A stretch of 64,000 nucleotides of DNA from Oscillatoriophycideae cyanobacterium NC_groundwater_1537_Pr4_S-0.65um_50_18. Lineage in GTDB: Bacteria; Cyanobacteriota; Cyanobacteriia; Elainellales; Elainellaceae. This document shows positions 1 to 9,047 of the stretch, in pieces. The position numbers and the translations under genes were made by a program. The stretch is from NCBI GenBank assembly GCA_016208305.1, contig JACQYI010000033.1:124001-188000 (forward strand), given 5' to 3'. The first letter of the stretch is position 1, and every line of letters begins with the position of its first letter. A model generated the notes under the pieces. It searched no databases and was not told where the DNA came from. It saw nothing but the letters and a program-made list of their open reading frames with translations.

Positions 1-117
1 TTTGGCCAAGGGCTGCCCTTCTTCATCCAGAAACTGCACTAGCAGAAACTTGACTCCCGTTAGGCTTTGCTCCTTGTGATTGCTGACCACCGTGCCGCAA
101 ACTCTAGCAATTTGCAT
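1..117 (-). CDS. ccmL: Carboxysome shell vertex protein CcmL (N-terminal part, cut by window edge)
   Basis: The reverse strand from the ATG at 117 encodes 39 residues beginning MQIARVCGTVVSNHKEQSL and continuing into GVKFLLVQ, the usual N-terminus of CcmL/EutN-family proteins. CcmL forms the pentamers that cap the vertices of the beta-carboxysome shell. The reading frame is open at the window edge, so the rest of the protein lies outside. It follows ccmK1 by 17 bp on the same strand, matching the classical ccmK2-K1-L-M-N order. The call rests on sequence recognition plus synteny. Confidence 0.9.
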   Translation of the reverse strand, partial: MQIARVCGTVVSNHKEQSLTGVKFLLVQFLDEEGQPLAK

Positions 118-134
118 GAGAGCTAATTTAGATC

Positions 135-476
135 CTACGGACGGCCGATGGGACGGATACCGCTAACGCTCTCCCGGAATGCCTCAACTGCCTCGGTGTA
201 ACGGATGGGCAGGACATATTCCAAGTTTTCATGAGGACGCGCAATAATGTGGGTCGATAGAATCTGCCCGCCATTGACGCGCTTAACGTTCTCAATACCG
301 GCTGCCACAGAAGCCTGAACCTCAGAGACATCGCCCCGCACAATTACAGTAACGCGACCGCTGCCGATTTTCTCGTAGCCCACCAACGTGACACGAGCGG
401 CTTTCACCATAGCGTCTGCTGCTTCTACGACTGCTGGGAAACCCAGAGTTTCAACCATTCCAACTGCAATTGCCAT
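135..476 (-). CDS. ccmK1: Carboxysome shell hexamer protein CcmK1
   Basis: A 113-residue single BMC-domain protein. BMC hexamers tile the facets of the carboxysome shell and their central pores pass bicarbonate and RuBP. The open frame extends upstream to 512, but [10 protein letters not shown] at 476 is the family start and has a GGGAGA ribosome-binding site just before it. The conserved blocks [18 protein letters not shown] and [16 protein letters not shown] are intact. Compared with the neighbouring CcmK2 it has a C-terminal tail of about ten extra residues ([11 protein letters not shown]), typical of CcmK1. The two paralogues are nearly identical over about 100 residues and are adjacent, consistent with an old tandem duplication conserved in beta-cyanobacteria. 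Confidence 0.93.
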   Translation of the reverse strand: MAIAVGMVETLGFPAVVEAADAMVKAARVTLVGYEKIGSGRVTVIVRGDVSEVQASVAAGIENVKRVNGGQILSTHIIARPHENLEYVLPIRYTEAVEAFRESVSGIRPIGRP

Positions 477-570
477 CGTACTTTCTCCCTTCCAGATTTG
501 CTTTGATCTCAATCATGCTGAAGTCTTCAGCGCACTTTAGCCATCAAACCGTTAAACCACGGTTAAAAAC

Positions 571-879
571 CTAAGAGCGGAACTGATCCACCGCTTCGGT
601 GTAGCGAATCGGCAGCACATACTCTAGGTTCTCATGCGGACGCGCAATAATGTGAGTCGAAACGACTTCGCCACCATTAACTCGCTTGGCAGACTCAATA
701 CCCGCTGCGACAGAAGCCTGAACTTCAGACACATCGCCCCGCACAATTACAGTAACGCGCCCGCTGCCAATCTTCTCGTAACCCACCAAAGTGACACGAG
801 CAGCTTTCACCATAGCGTCAGCAGCTTCAACTACCGCAGGGAAACCCCGGGTCTCAATCATTCCAACCGCAATTGGCAT
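571..879 (-). CDS. ccmK2: Carboxysome shell hexamer protein CcmK2
   Basis: A 102-residue BMC-domain protein starting [14 protein letters not shown] and ending VDQFRS, the usual length of CcmK2. It forms the main facet hexamer of the beta-carboxysome shell. An AGGAG ribosome-binding site lies 8 bases before the ATG. It is the promoter-proximal gene of a ccmK2-ccmK1-ccmL cluster read leftwards, and it is separated from the divergent ndhF4 gene by about 720 bp that must hold both promoters. The 94-bp gap to ccmK1 suggests co-transcription with possible differential processing or translation. Confidence 0.94.
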   Translation of the reverse strand: MPIAVGMIETRGFPAVVEAADAMVKAARVTLVGYEKIGSGRVTVIVRGDVSEVQASVAAGIESAKRVNGGEVVSTHIIARPHENLEYVLPIRYTEAVDQFRS

Positions 880-1602
880 CGTATATCTCCTGCAACAAAT
901 GGAAAATTCTGTGTTAAATGCTGCCTAAAAATTTCAACAGACCGATCGCTTAATCCCAATCGTTAAATCTTTGTTAAAGCATTTTTAGAATCCCCAAGTT
1001 TAACAATACTAGGGTTGTTTGACGTTTGGCAATATAAATCAAAATGATTGTATTTTATGTGAATTATAAAACTCGTTTATGTATGCGATCGCCTTTCGCA
1101 GCGATCCCACAGCAGTCTGCAAAAATTATCTTTGGATGAGGGGGACAACATCTATAACGAATTTGATTTAAATGTTTCGTTGTGTGTTTAAACTCAAGTT
1201 CAAGGCGCTAAAGCTTGTCTGGCCTGACCCTAACTTAATCTTGGCTGGGCTGAAGCGGGGCTGAAGCGACTCTTTAAAGTTGCCCAAACTTTAGACTACC
1301 CAAACCTTAGAGAACTTTAGCCATAGATGCTAATATTTTCTTAACAAATCGTGCGATCGGACTTATTTTTCTGGCTCCAGTATTCTGCTTCGTGCGTTTT
1401 GCCCAGTGCATTCCGCTCCAGTTCTAAAGGCTGAAGGTTTTGGCTATGGGCTTCTCTAAAACATATCTGTAAACATATCTGTGGGGCTACTCTCCAGCTT
1501 CTACCTTTCTCAAGCGTCCCACAGACGCAGCTTGGGTTGAACTGGTTTTCCCTTCAAAAAATCCAAGATAGAAAATCCAAGTCAGAAATTTAAGACAAAT
1601 TC
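880..1602. other. Divergent intergenic region between ccmK2 and ndhF4
   Basis: This 723-bp stretch has no convincing gene. A 110-codon frame at 634-966 only shadows ccmK2 in antisense. Short direct repeats are visible: GGGCTGAAGCG twice near 1237-1265 and AACATATCTGT twice near 1459-1482. HIP1-type sites occur near 1087. The region must contain the promoters of the ccm operon (minus) and the ndhF4-ndhD4 operon (plus). I could not identify a convincing LysR-type (CcmR/CmpR) operator. Confidence 0.6.
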
Positions 1603-3483
1603 ATGATTGAGCTTCTCTCCCAGACGAGCTGGTGGGTTCCGGCTTACGGCCTAGTTGGTGCAGTAATCACCTTGCCTTGGTCAATTGGTCTTGTACGCCG
1701 CACCGGATCTCGTCCTGCCGCTTACTTGAACATATTGATGACGGTTTTGGCGCTGATTCACAGCTCTCTACTGCTGTGGGCGGTCTGGGATGCGCCTCCT
1801 GAGCGGCTGTTGATTCCCTGGCTGCATGCGCCTGGATTAGATATCTGGCTGACGTTATTGACGTCTCGCATCAGCGTGGGCGGAACCGTAATCATTACAG
1901 CCTTAAGTCTACTGGCTCAGGTATTTGCCTTGGGCTATATGGAAAAAGACTGGGCATTAGCGCGTTTCTTTGGGCTAATGGGAATCTTTGAGGCGGCCAT
2001 GAGCGGCATTGTCCTCAGTGATTCGCTGTTCATGAGCTATGCCTTGCTAGAGGTATTGACCCTCTCGACTTACCTGCTGGTGGGCTTTTGGTATGCGCAA
2101 CCTCTGGTTGTGACCGCAGCAAGGGATGCATTTCTCACTAAGCGGGTAGGCGACTTGCTGCTGCTGATGGGTGTGGTCACTCTTTCATCGATCGCAGGCA
2201 GTTTAGACTTCACCCACCTGGCTCTTTGGGCACAGACAGCCCAACTCTCGCCGCTCGTAGCCAATCTGCTGGGTCTGGCTTTGTTGGCAGGGCCAGTGGG
2301 GAAATGTGCGCAGTTTCCCCTGAATTTGTGGCTAGATGAGGCGATGGAGGGGCCAAACCCAGCTTCAATTTTACGAAATTCAGTGGTGGTGGGCTGCGGA
2401 GCCTATGTGCTGATTGCGCTTCAGCCTGTCTTAGCGCTTTCGCCGCTGGCGCTGACCACGCTCACCGTGCTAGGAGCCTTGACGGCGATCGGGGCTTCTC
2501 TGGTGGCGATCGCCCAAATTGATATCAAACGAGCCTTGTCTCACTCGACTAGCGCCTACCTGGGTCTAGTGTTTTTGGCGGTCGGCATGCAGCAAGATGA
2601 GGTGGCGCTGTTACTCCTCTTTGTTCATGGCTTAGCCAAAGCTTTGCTGTTTATGAGTACAGGGTCGATCATCTTGACCACCAGCACACAAGACTTGACA
2701 GAGATGGGAGGTTTGGCCTCTCGCATGCCTGCTACGACAACGGCCTATATCGTCGGCGCTTTGGCCTCAATTGGGCTGCTGCCGCTGGGTAACTTTATGG
2801 CCATGGTGGAGTGGGCAGAGGCAGCCTGGGTCGTTGCACCTTGGCTTATGGGCGTGCTGGTAGCCGTCAATGGTTTGACGGCCTTTAATCTGGTGCGAGT
2901 TTTTGGTTTGGTGTTTTGGGGTAAGCCTCAGGCTAAAACGCGTCGTGCCCCTGAGGTGGGGTGGCTGATGGCGGTTCCTATGATAACGCTGATGATTTTT
3001 AACCTGCTTGCCCCATTCATTTTGGAAAAATTTCAGATGTTGCCCAACTGGAATGACCCCAATCGAGGCTTAGTGCTTGTCCTCATCTGCTCTAGTTTGG
3101 TGGGATGTGGCCTGGGTGCCTGGCTATATCTCAGTCCTGAGAAGCCTAAATTGGTGGGCGCGATCGCCACTCCTTTGCGTGAAGTGCTTGCAGACGACTT
3201 TAAGATGAATCGGCTGTATCAGTTTAGCGTTGTGTTTGCGGTCTTGCTGGGGTCGCGACTGGCGGCATGGTTCGATCGCTACATTGTCGATGGTCTGGTT
3301 AATTTTGTGGGCGTTGCCTCTATTTTTAGTGGCGAGACTCTGAAGTACACCATTTCTGGGCAGTCGCGGCATTACCTATTGACGCTGTTCATTGGCATTC
3401 TGCTGTCCATTACGGTCTTGAGCTGGACATTGTGGGAGTGGTCTCCAACCCTGCATTCGCTGGCACTCAGGGCACAGCCTTAA
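1603..3483 (+). CDS. ndhF4: NDH-1 CO2-uptake subunit NdhF4 (NdhF3/F4 type)
   Basis: A 626-residue polytopic membrane protein of the NuoL/NdhF antiporter-like family. It is shorter than respiratory NdhF1 and resembles the NdhF3/NdhF4 forms of the NDH-1MS and NDH-1MS' complexes, which couple thylakoid electron flow to CO2 hydration and uptake. Conserved NuoL-type features include ARDAFLTKRVGD, the GPVGKCAQFPLNLWLDEAMEGP segment (a TM7-like Lys/His helix region) and IAQIDIKRALSHSTSAYLG. F4 rather than F3 is inferred from its divergent position next to ccmK2, an arrangement I recall from other beta-cyanobacteria. It is followed by ndhD4 after 114 bp. No cupA/cupB partner gene is adjacent. Confidence 0.85.
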   Translation: MIELLSQTSWWVPAYGLVGAVITLPWSIGLVRRTGSRPAAYLNILMTVLALIHSSLLLWAVWDAPPERLLIPWLHAPGLDIWLTLLTSRISVGGTVIITALSLLAQVFALGYMEKDWALARFFGLMGIFEAAMSGIVLSDSLFMSYALLEVLTLSTYLLVGFWYAQPLVVTAARDAFLTKRVGDLLLLMGVVTLSSIAGSLDFTHLALWAQTAQLSPLVANLLGLALLAGPVGKCAQFPLNLWLDEAMEGPNPASILRNSVVVGCGAYVLIALQPVLALSPLALTTLTVLGALTAIGASLVAIAQIDIKRALSHSTSAYLGLVFLAVGMQQDEVALLLLFVHGLAKALLFMSTGSIILTTSTQDLTEMGGLASRMPATTTAYIVGALASIGLLPLGNFMAMVEWAEAAWVVAPWLMGVLVAVNGLTAFNLVRVFGLVFWGKPQAKTRRAPEVGWLMAVPMITLMIFNLLAPFILEKFQMLPNWNDPNRGLVLVLICSSLVGCGLGAWLYLSPEKPKLVGAIATPLREVLADDFKMNRLYQFSVVFAVLLGSRLAAWFDRYIVDGLVNFVGVASIFSGETLKYTISGQSRHYLLTLFIGILLSITVLSWTLWEWSPTLHSLALRAQP

Positions 3484-3597
3484 AGGCATTTGATTTTGCA
3501 TCTGTATTGAGAGGCAAAATTGAGAGGCAAAAATTCTGAGAGACAGCCGCAACAAAATTAAGCAAATTTAGACCTGAATCAGGAGCAGTAAGTAGGG

Positions 3598-5148
3598 ATG
3601 CTGAGTGTTTTAGTGTGGGTTCCCATCGTGGGCGCATTGGTGGTTGCGGTGCTGCCTGAGTCGTCGATCCAGGTTTCTGCCCGTCGGGTGGCATTGGCGA
3701 TCGCCAGCTTCATTCTGCTTTGGTCAGTGTACTTGATGCTTCAGTTCAATGTGGCTGAGTCAGGCTGGCAGCTCCAAGAATCGCTTCCTTGGATTAAAGA
3801 GCTGGGATTGGTCTACCAGATGAGCATTGATGGGCTGTCTTTGCCGCTGATATTGCTCAACAGCTTATTAACGCTAATTGCCATCTTTGCAACCGATCTG
3901 AACATTAATCGTCCGCGACTCTACTACAGTTTGATGCTGGTTTTGAGTGGTGCAGTTGCAGGCGCGTTCTTGGCACAGAATCTGCTGCTGTTTTTCCTGT
4001 TTTATGAAGTAGAGCTGATTCCGCTCTATTTGGTTATTGCCATCTGGGGCGGGGCGCGGCGGGGCTATGCGGCAACCAAGTTTTTGATCTACACGGCTGC
4101 TTCAGGTGTTTTGATTTTGGTGGCTTTCTTTGGGTTGGCACTGGTCAGCGGTCTTTCAACCTTTGACTATGAGGCACTACGATCGCATTCGCTGCCACTT
4201 TCGACACAGCTCGTGTTGTTGATCACGCTGGTGATTGGGTTTGGCATCAAAATCCCGATCGTTCCTTTCCATACCTGGCTTCCCGATGCTCACGTCGAGG
4301 CTCCCACGCCTGTTTCTGTTTTGCTCGCAGGTGTTTTGCTCAAGCTGGGAACTTATGGCTTGCTGCGGTTTGGCCTGGGTCTGTTTCCGGAAGCCTGGAG
4401 TGTGATCTCGCCAGGTTTGGCAACGATCGCGGTAGTGAGTGTCTTGTATGGCTCTTTGGCAGCGATCGCCCAGACCGACATGAAAAAAATTGTTGCCTAT
4501 AGCTCTGTGGGGCATATGGGCTACATCATCTTGGCTAGCGCTGCCGCTACACCTTTGAGCCTGCTGGGAACGATTTTTCAGATGGTGAGTCACGGTCTGA
4601 TCTCGGCAATGCTGTTTTTGCTGGTGGGCGTCGTGTATTCCAAAACGGGAACTCGCGATATTGGCGTGCTACGGGGATTGCTAAGTCCTGAACGGGGTCT
4701 GCCGCTGGTGGGCAGCATGATGGTGATCGCAGCGATGGCAAGTGCTGGAATTCCGGGCATGGTCGGCTTTATCGCAGAGTTTTTGGTCTATCGCAGCAGT
4801 TTTCCTGTGTTTCCGGTGCAGACTTTGCTGTGCATGATTGGGACAGGGTTGACGGCTGTCTATTTCTTAATGCTGGTCAACCGAGTTTTCTTTGGCCGCT
4901 TGCCCGAAGCCTTATCTGATCTGCCTCGAGTCAAATGGCGCGACCGCATTCCGGCGGGCATCATTGCTATCTTGATTGTGGTCTTGGGCATTCAGCCCAA
5001 CTGGATGCTGCGCTGGAGTGAGCAAACCGCTGTGGCTATGGGGACAAACACGCTAGACCGAGTAACCGCCATGCAGGCGACAGAAGCTGTAGAGAACCTG
5101 GAGGCGACCGAGGTGCCAGCCGTCAAAGTTTCCCTAACGCTTGATTAA
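3598..5148 (+). CDS. ndhD4: NDH-1 CO2-uptake subunit NdhD4 (NdhD3/D4 type)
   Basis: A 516-residue NuoM/NdhD family membrane protein with about 14 hydrophobic helices. Diagnostic NuoM segments are FLFYEVELIPLYLVI (conserved Glu), IKIPIVPFHTWLPDAHVEAP and IAQTDMKKIVAYSSVGHMGY. It pairs with NdhF4 as the proton-pumping end of the specialised NDH-1 that energises CO2 hydration, probably in the thylakoid membrane. A CAGGAG motif lies about 14 bases upstream of the ATG. The pair forms an operon. An R1 palindromic repeat begins two bases after its stop codon and may act as the transcript end. Confidence 0.87.
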   Translation: MLSVLVWVPIVGALVVAVLPESSIQVSARRVALAIASFILLWSVYLMLQFNVAESGWQLQESLPWIKELGLVYQMSIDGLSLPLILLNSLLTLIAIFATDLNINRPRLYYSLMLVLSGAVAGAFLAQNLLLFFLFYEVELIPLYLVIAIWGGARRGYAATKFLIYTAASGVLILVAFFGLALVSGLSTFDYEALRSHSLPLSTQLVLLITLVIGFGIKIPIVPFHTWLPDAHVEAPTPVSVLLAGVLLKLGTYGLLRFGLGLFPEAWSVISPGLATIAVVSVLYGSLAAIAQTDMKKIVAYSSVGHMGYIILASAAATPLSLLGTIFQMVSHGLISAMLFLLVGVVYSKTGTRDIGVLRGLLSPERGLPLVGSMMVIAAMASAGIPGMVGFIAEFLVYRSSFPVFPVQTLLCMIGTGLTAVYFLMLVNRVFFGRLPEALSDLPRVKWRDRIPAGIIAILIVVLGIQPNWMLRWSEQTAVAMGTNTLDRVTAMQATEAVENLEATEVPAVKVSLTLD

Positions 5149-5150
5149 CC

Positions 5151-5220
5151 CCTTAGGATCATGGATTAAATAAAACCCAATCGTTTTATGGAAACGCGGC
5201 ACTTCCATAAAACTATTACA
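5151..5220 (+). repeat. R1 palindromic repeat, copy a
   Basis: This begins just after the ndhD4 stop. It has a leader (CCTTAGGATCATGGATTAA, then ATAAAACCCAAT) followed by a hairpin. The stem GTTTTATGGAA (5183-5193) pairs perfectly with TTCCATAAAAC (5203-5213). Other copies have GTTTTTTGGAA paired with TTCCAAAAAAC, so the T-to-A change here is compensated on the other arm. The same leader is found in copies c and e. Confidence 0.8.
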
Positions 5221-5384
5221 AGCTAAAGACTTCTCTTGACCAAAATTCAAAAGCCAAGATGGTATGAAATAATTGAGGGGCAACCTGCGGCTGAGCCTAA
5301 AGAGGCATCAGTCGGATGTTTTGTTACAGATTGTTATACTGAAAGCGCGTTATATCTGGCTTTAAACCCCTTTATCTTGAGTCT

Positions 5385-8063
5385 ATGCAGCCCACCGACC
5401 CCAGCAAGTTCACCGAAAAAGCCTGGGAGGCGATCGTCAAATCCCAAGATGTGGCCCGTCGTTTTCGGCATCAGCAGCTAGAGGTCGAGCATCTGGCCAT
5501 TGCTACTCTTGACCTAGAAGGGACAGTCAACACCATGTTGACCAAGGCAGGAGTTGATCCGGCCAAGCTAAAACAGCAAATGGAAGCCTTTGCCCAACGC
5601 CAGCCCAGAGTTGCTGCCGATGGACAGCTTTATCTGGGACAAGGGTTAGACACCTTACTGGACAATGCCGAAGCTTCTCGCAAGCTTTTTCAGGACGATT
5701 TTATTTCCGTCGAGCATTTGCTGATGGGGCTAGCCGAAGACGATCGCGTTGGTCGTCGGCTGTTTCGCAGTTTGGGGGCAGAACCAAAACAGCTTGAGGC
5801 TGCCATCAAAGCGATACGGGGCAGCCAGAAAGTTAAAGATCAGACCCCTGAATCGAGCTATGCCGCTTTGGAAAGGTATGGGCGCGACCTGACTGAGCAA
5901 GCCAAAGCTGGAAAGCTTGATCCGGTGATTGGGCGAGATGAAGAAATCCGACGGGTGGTGCAGGTGCTGTCTCGCCGCACTAAGAATAATCCAGTGCTGA
6001 TTGGTGAACCAGGCGTGGGCAAAACGGCGATCGCCGAAGCTTTGGCACAGCGGATTGTCAATGGCGATGTGCCAGAATCCTTGAAGGGACGACAGTTGAT
6101 CAGTCTGGACATGGGTTCACTCATTGCCGGAGCCAAATATCGCGGCGAATTTGAAGAGCGGCTGCGTGCTGTTTTGCGAGAGGTGACGGGTTCGGGTGGG
6201 CAAATTGTTCTGTTTATCGACGAGCTGCACACGGTGATGGGTGCTGGGGCAGCCCAAGGCACCATGGATGCCAGCAACCTGCTCAAGCCCATGCTGGCGA
6301 GAGGGGAGCTGCGCTGCATTGGGGCGACCACTTTGGATGAGTATCGCAAATATATCGAAAAAGATGCGGCGCTAGAGCGGAGGTTTCAGCAGGTTTATGT
6401 CGGTCAGCCTTCGGTAGAAGACACCATTTCCATCCTGCGCGGACTCAAGGAGAAATATGCCACCCACCACGGCGTAAAAATTTCAGATTCAGCCTTAGTG
6501 GCGGCAGCAACGCTGTCCGATCGCTACATTAGCGATCGCTTTTTGCCCGATAAGGCGATTGACTTGGTGGATGAAGCTGCTGCCAAACTGAACATGGAGA
6601 ATACCTCGAAACCTGCGGAGTTGGAAACGATTGAGCGTCGTCTGCGTCAGCTCAGAATGGAAAAGCTGTCTTTGGAGGGCGAAGGACAGCCTTCGGTGGC
6701 GATCGGCGCTTATCAAGGGTCTAAAGAGCGATTAGAAAAAATTGACCAAGAGATTATTGAGTTAGAGCAGCAAGAAGGTGAGTTCACCTTGCAGTGGGGA
6801 TCTGAAAAGCATTTGCTGGATGCGATCAACGCCCTCAAAGAAGAAGAGGAGCTATTGCGTCGTCAAATCGACAAAGCCGAACGCGACTACGATCTCAATA
6901 CTGCGGCTCAGCTCAAGTACGGCAGACTCGAAGCGGTACATCGCGACCTGGAAGAGAAAGAAGCCAGCTTGGTAGAAATGCAAAAGCAGAGCAGCTCTCT
7001 GCTGCGGGAGCAGGTCACAGATGCTGACATTGCGGATATTGTCGCCAAATGGACGGGCATTCCGGTCACGCGATTGATGGAGTCTGAGCGGCAAAAGCTG
7101 TTACAAATGGAAAGCTACCTGCATCAACGGGTGATCGGCCAACAGGAAGCGGTAGAGGCCGTTTCGGCAGCTATTCGGCGTGCCCGCGCAGGCATGAAAG
7201 ATCTCGGCCGACCCATTGGCTCCTTCATGTTTCTGGGGCCAACAGGCGTAGGCAAAACCGAGCTAGCCAGGGCGCTGGCAGAATGTCTATTTGATACTGA
7301 TGCTGCTTTGGTACGGCTCGATATGTCAGAGTACATGGAGAAAAACTCCGTGGCAAGGCTCATTGGTGCGCCACCGGGCTATGTCGGCTATGAAGAAGGC
7401 GGACAGCTCTCAGACGCTATTCGGCAGCACCCCTATTCTGTACTGCTGCTGGACGAAGTGGAAAAAGCCCACCCAGATGTATTCAATATCCTGCTGCAAC
7501 TGTTGGATGACGGACGAATCACCGATTCTCAAGGACGCACCGCAGACTGCCGCAATACCATTGTGGTGATGACGAGCAACATCGGTAGCGAACATATCCT
7601 AGATGTATCCGGTGATGAAGAGAAGTACGAAGATATGCAAAAGCGGGTGATGAACGCATTGCGATCGCATTTTCGCCCTGAGTTCCTCAACCGCGTTGAT
7701 GATATTATTCTTTTCCATCCTCTCAGCATTAAGGAGCTGCGCCAAATTGTTGGCATTCAGCTTCAGCGCGTTCATCGGCTGCTGGCCGACCAGAAGATTG
7801 GCCTAGAGCTAACGGTGGCGGCGCAAAACTTCATTGCTGATGTGGGCTACGATCCAGTTTATGGCGCACGTCCACTCAAGCGTGCTATTCAAAAACTCAT
7901 CGAAAATCAGATCGCCACTAAGATCTTGGAGAATACGTTTGTTGAGGGAGATGTGATCCAAATTGATCTGCTCAATCAGAAGCTGACTTTTGATAAGAAG
8001 CAAACGGGTGCCCGTCTGCCCTCTGCGATCGCTCCTCAGGTTTTGACGGCTGACAGCCCATAG
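5385..8063 (+). CDS. clpB2: ClpB-type disaggregase, ClpB2-like paralogue
   Basis: An 892-residue Hsp100 chaperone. In order it has the Clp N-domain pair (about 1-150), AAA1 with Walker [14 protein letters not shown] (about 205) and FIDELHT, a coiled-coil M-domain (about 400-530), AAA2 with [13 protein letters not shown] (about 615) and [15 protein letters not shown], and a D2-small domain ending in [17 protein letters not shown]. ClpB hexamers thread aggregated proteins with DnaK/DnaJ. It is 18 residues longer than the second ClpB in this window and matches the longer, less heat-regulated cyanobacterial ClpB2 class; that assignment is inferred from length and divergence. A TATACT box lies about 50 bp upstream of the ATG. 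It appears monocistronic and ends at an R1/R2 repeat complex. Confidence 0.93.
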   Translation: MQPTDPSKFTEKAWEAIVKSQDVARRFRHQQLEVEHLAIATLDLEGTVNTMLTKAGVDPAKLKQQMEAFAQRQPRVAADGQLYLGQGLDTLLDNAEASRKLFQDDFISVEHLLMGLAEDDRVGRRLFRSLGAEPKQLEAAIKAIRGSQKVKDQTPESSYAALERYGRDLTEQAKAGKLDPVIGRDEEIRRVVQVLSRRTKNNPVLIGEPGVGKTAIAEALAQRIVNGDVPESLKGRQLISLDMGSLIAGAKYRGEFEERLRAVLREVTGSGGQIVLFIDELHTVMGAGAAQGTMDASNLLKPMLARGELRCIGATTLDEYRKYIEKDAALERRFQQVYVGQPSVEDTISILRGLKEKYATHHGVKISDSALVAAATLSDRYISDRFLPDKAIDLVDEAAAKLNMENTSKPAELETIERRLRQLRMEKLSLEGEGQPSVAIGAYQGSKERLEKIDQEIIELEQQEGEFTLQWGSEKHLLDAINALKEEEELLRRQIDKAERDYDLNTAAQLKYGRLEAVHRDLEEKEASLVEMQKQSSSLLREQVTDADIADIVAKWTGIPVTRLMESERQKLLQMESYLHQRVIGQQEAVEAVSAAIRRARAGMKDLGRPIGSFMFLGPTGVGKTELARALAECLFDTDAALVRLDMSEYMEKNSVARLIGAPPGYVGYEEGGQLSDAIRQHPYSVLLLDEVEKAHPDVFNILLQLLDDGRITDSQGRTADCRNTIVVMTSNIGSEHILDVSGDEEKYEDMQKRVMNALRSHFRPEFLNRVDDIILFHPLSIKELRQIVGIQLQRVHRLLADQKIGLELTVAAQNFIADVGYDPVYGARPLKRAIQKLIENQIATKILENTFVEGDVIQIDLLNQKLTFDKKQTGARLPSAIAPQVLTADSP

Positions 8064-8090
8064 AAGAAGGATCGCAAATGAGTCAATCTG

Positions 8091-8287
8091 GAATAGTTTT
8101 TGGAAGTGGAACGCGGCACTTCCAAAAGGGTGCATCTCGTCGTTAGGAAAGCAGATATTTTGAGTGATGAGAGAGTGGGAGGACGGAAGAGCGAACAACG
8201 GCGATCGCATCATCCCACCCTCGCAACATTTAGAGGCTCCCCCAACTGCTAGATGCGTCACTTCCAAAAACTATACGATTTTATTTT
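8091..8287 (-). repeat. R1 palindromic repeat, copy b, interrupted by R2
   Basis: Left part: the hairpin TTTTGGAAGTG (8098-8108) pairs with CACTTCCAAAA (8117-8127). Right part after the R2 insert: CACTTCCAAAA recurs at 8259-8269 and runs into CTATACGATTTTATTTT, which corresponds to the TAAAACCCAATAG leader of other copies read in reverse. The element lies between the convergent clpB2 and leuD genes. Confidence 0.7.
8128..8244 (+). repeat. R2 dispersed repeat, copy a
   Basis: A 117-bp block starting GGGTGCATCTCGTCGTTAGG and ending TTTAGAGGCTCCCCCA. It is closely similar to 60919-61050, which has one extra 15-bp internal unit. It is flanked by an 11-bp direct repeat CACTTCCAAAA belonging to R1. 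Inside, a GAGAGTGGGA-type arm is complementary to a CATCATCCCACCCTC arm, so the element can fold into a long hairpin. Confidence 0.75.
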
Positions 8288-8306
8288 GTGTGCGCTCCCA
8301 AGATTG

Positions 8307-8906
8307 CTAACTCCAAGCAACATAGGGTAAACGGGCAGCAGTCTGCCGGACTTGTTCAGCTTGAGCAACCAATTGCCCACAGGCATCCCAAGTGCCACTC
8401 AAAAACATATTTCTGGCTCCCTCACCCATCAATACAGGCACTGAGGTATGTCCAAAACGAACCTCTAGCGCTTCTAAATCTAGCTTGATAGGATTTTGTG
8501 GAAATTCTGCCAGCCAATCCTGCAACCGTTGGACATCCTCAGGAGCCGCCGTGACGCAGGGAATGCCCATAGCCACACAGTTGCCAAAGAAAATCTCGGC
8601 AAAGCTCTCGCCAATTAACGCCTTAATACCCCATTTGGCGATCGCCTGAGGTGCATGCTCCCGTGAAGAGCCGCAGCCAAAGTTGCGGTTAACGACCATT
8701 AACGTTGCGCCTTGGTACTGAGGCTGATCAAAAGCATGCGGCTCTGACGTCCGCTGAGCTTGAGCACGATCATCCGTAAATACCTGCTCGCCTAGGCCAT
8801 CAAACGTGACACACCGAAGAAATCGCGCCGGAATGATCCGGTCTGTATCAACATCATTACCCACTAGAGGAATTCCACGCCCAGCGATCGACTTAACCTG
8901 ACTCAT
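8307..8906 (-). CDS. leuD: 3-isopropylmalate dehydratase small subunit
   Basis: A 199-residue LeuD-type aconitase swivel domain that works with LeuC to isomerise 2-isopropylmalate to 3-isopropylmalate in leucine synthesis. Landmarks are [15 protein letters not shown] near the N-terminus and [13 protein letters not shown] in the middle. The frame is open to 8939, but the ATG at 8906 is preceded by GAGGAG with a nine-base spacer and gives the family N-terminus [11 protein letters not shown]. It lies 141 bp downstream of leuC on the same strand, with an R3 hairpin repeat in the gap. It is convergent with clpB2. Confidence 0.95.
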   Translation of the reverse strand: MSQVKSIAGRGIPLVGNDVDTDRIIPARFLRCVTFDGLGEQVFTDDRAQAQRTSEPHAFDQPQYQGATLMVVNRNFGCGSSREHAPQAIAKWGIKALIGESFAEIFFGNCVAMGIPCVTAAPEDVQRLQDWLAEFPQNPIKLDLEALEVRFGHTSVPVLMGEGARNMFLSGTWDACGQLVAQAEQVRQTAARLPYVAWS

Positions 8907-8971
8907 GAATGCAAATCTCCTCAGTCTTTCAAAAAACACTATTTTTCAAAAACGGCGTTACTGGTTTTATC

Positions 8972-9040
8972 GATGAAATCTACTTTGAGAGGTGCGCGTC
9001 CCTCAAAATAAATTTCATCGTCGGACTCAGCAATGCCTGC
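8972..9040 (+). repeat. R3 hairpin repeat, copy a
   Basis: GATGAAATCTACTTTGAG pairs with CTCAAAATAAATTTCATC (two mismatches) around a GC-rich loop, followed by CGTCGGACTCAGCAATGCCTGC. The loop, right arm and tail are shared with 54898-54973. It lies in the leuC-leuD gap. Confidence 0.65.
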
Positions 9041-9047
9041 AAAACCC

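Noticed and set aside
880-1602. tRNA or riboswitch in the long intergenic regions
   Set aside because: No cloverleaf, T-loop GGTTCRAATCC motif or known riboswitch core was found in this or the other long gaps.
5236-5481. Plus-strand frame overlapping the start of clpB2
   Set aside because: Out of frame with the clear ClpB start at 5385 and no similarity to a known protein.
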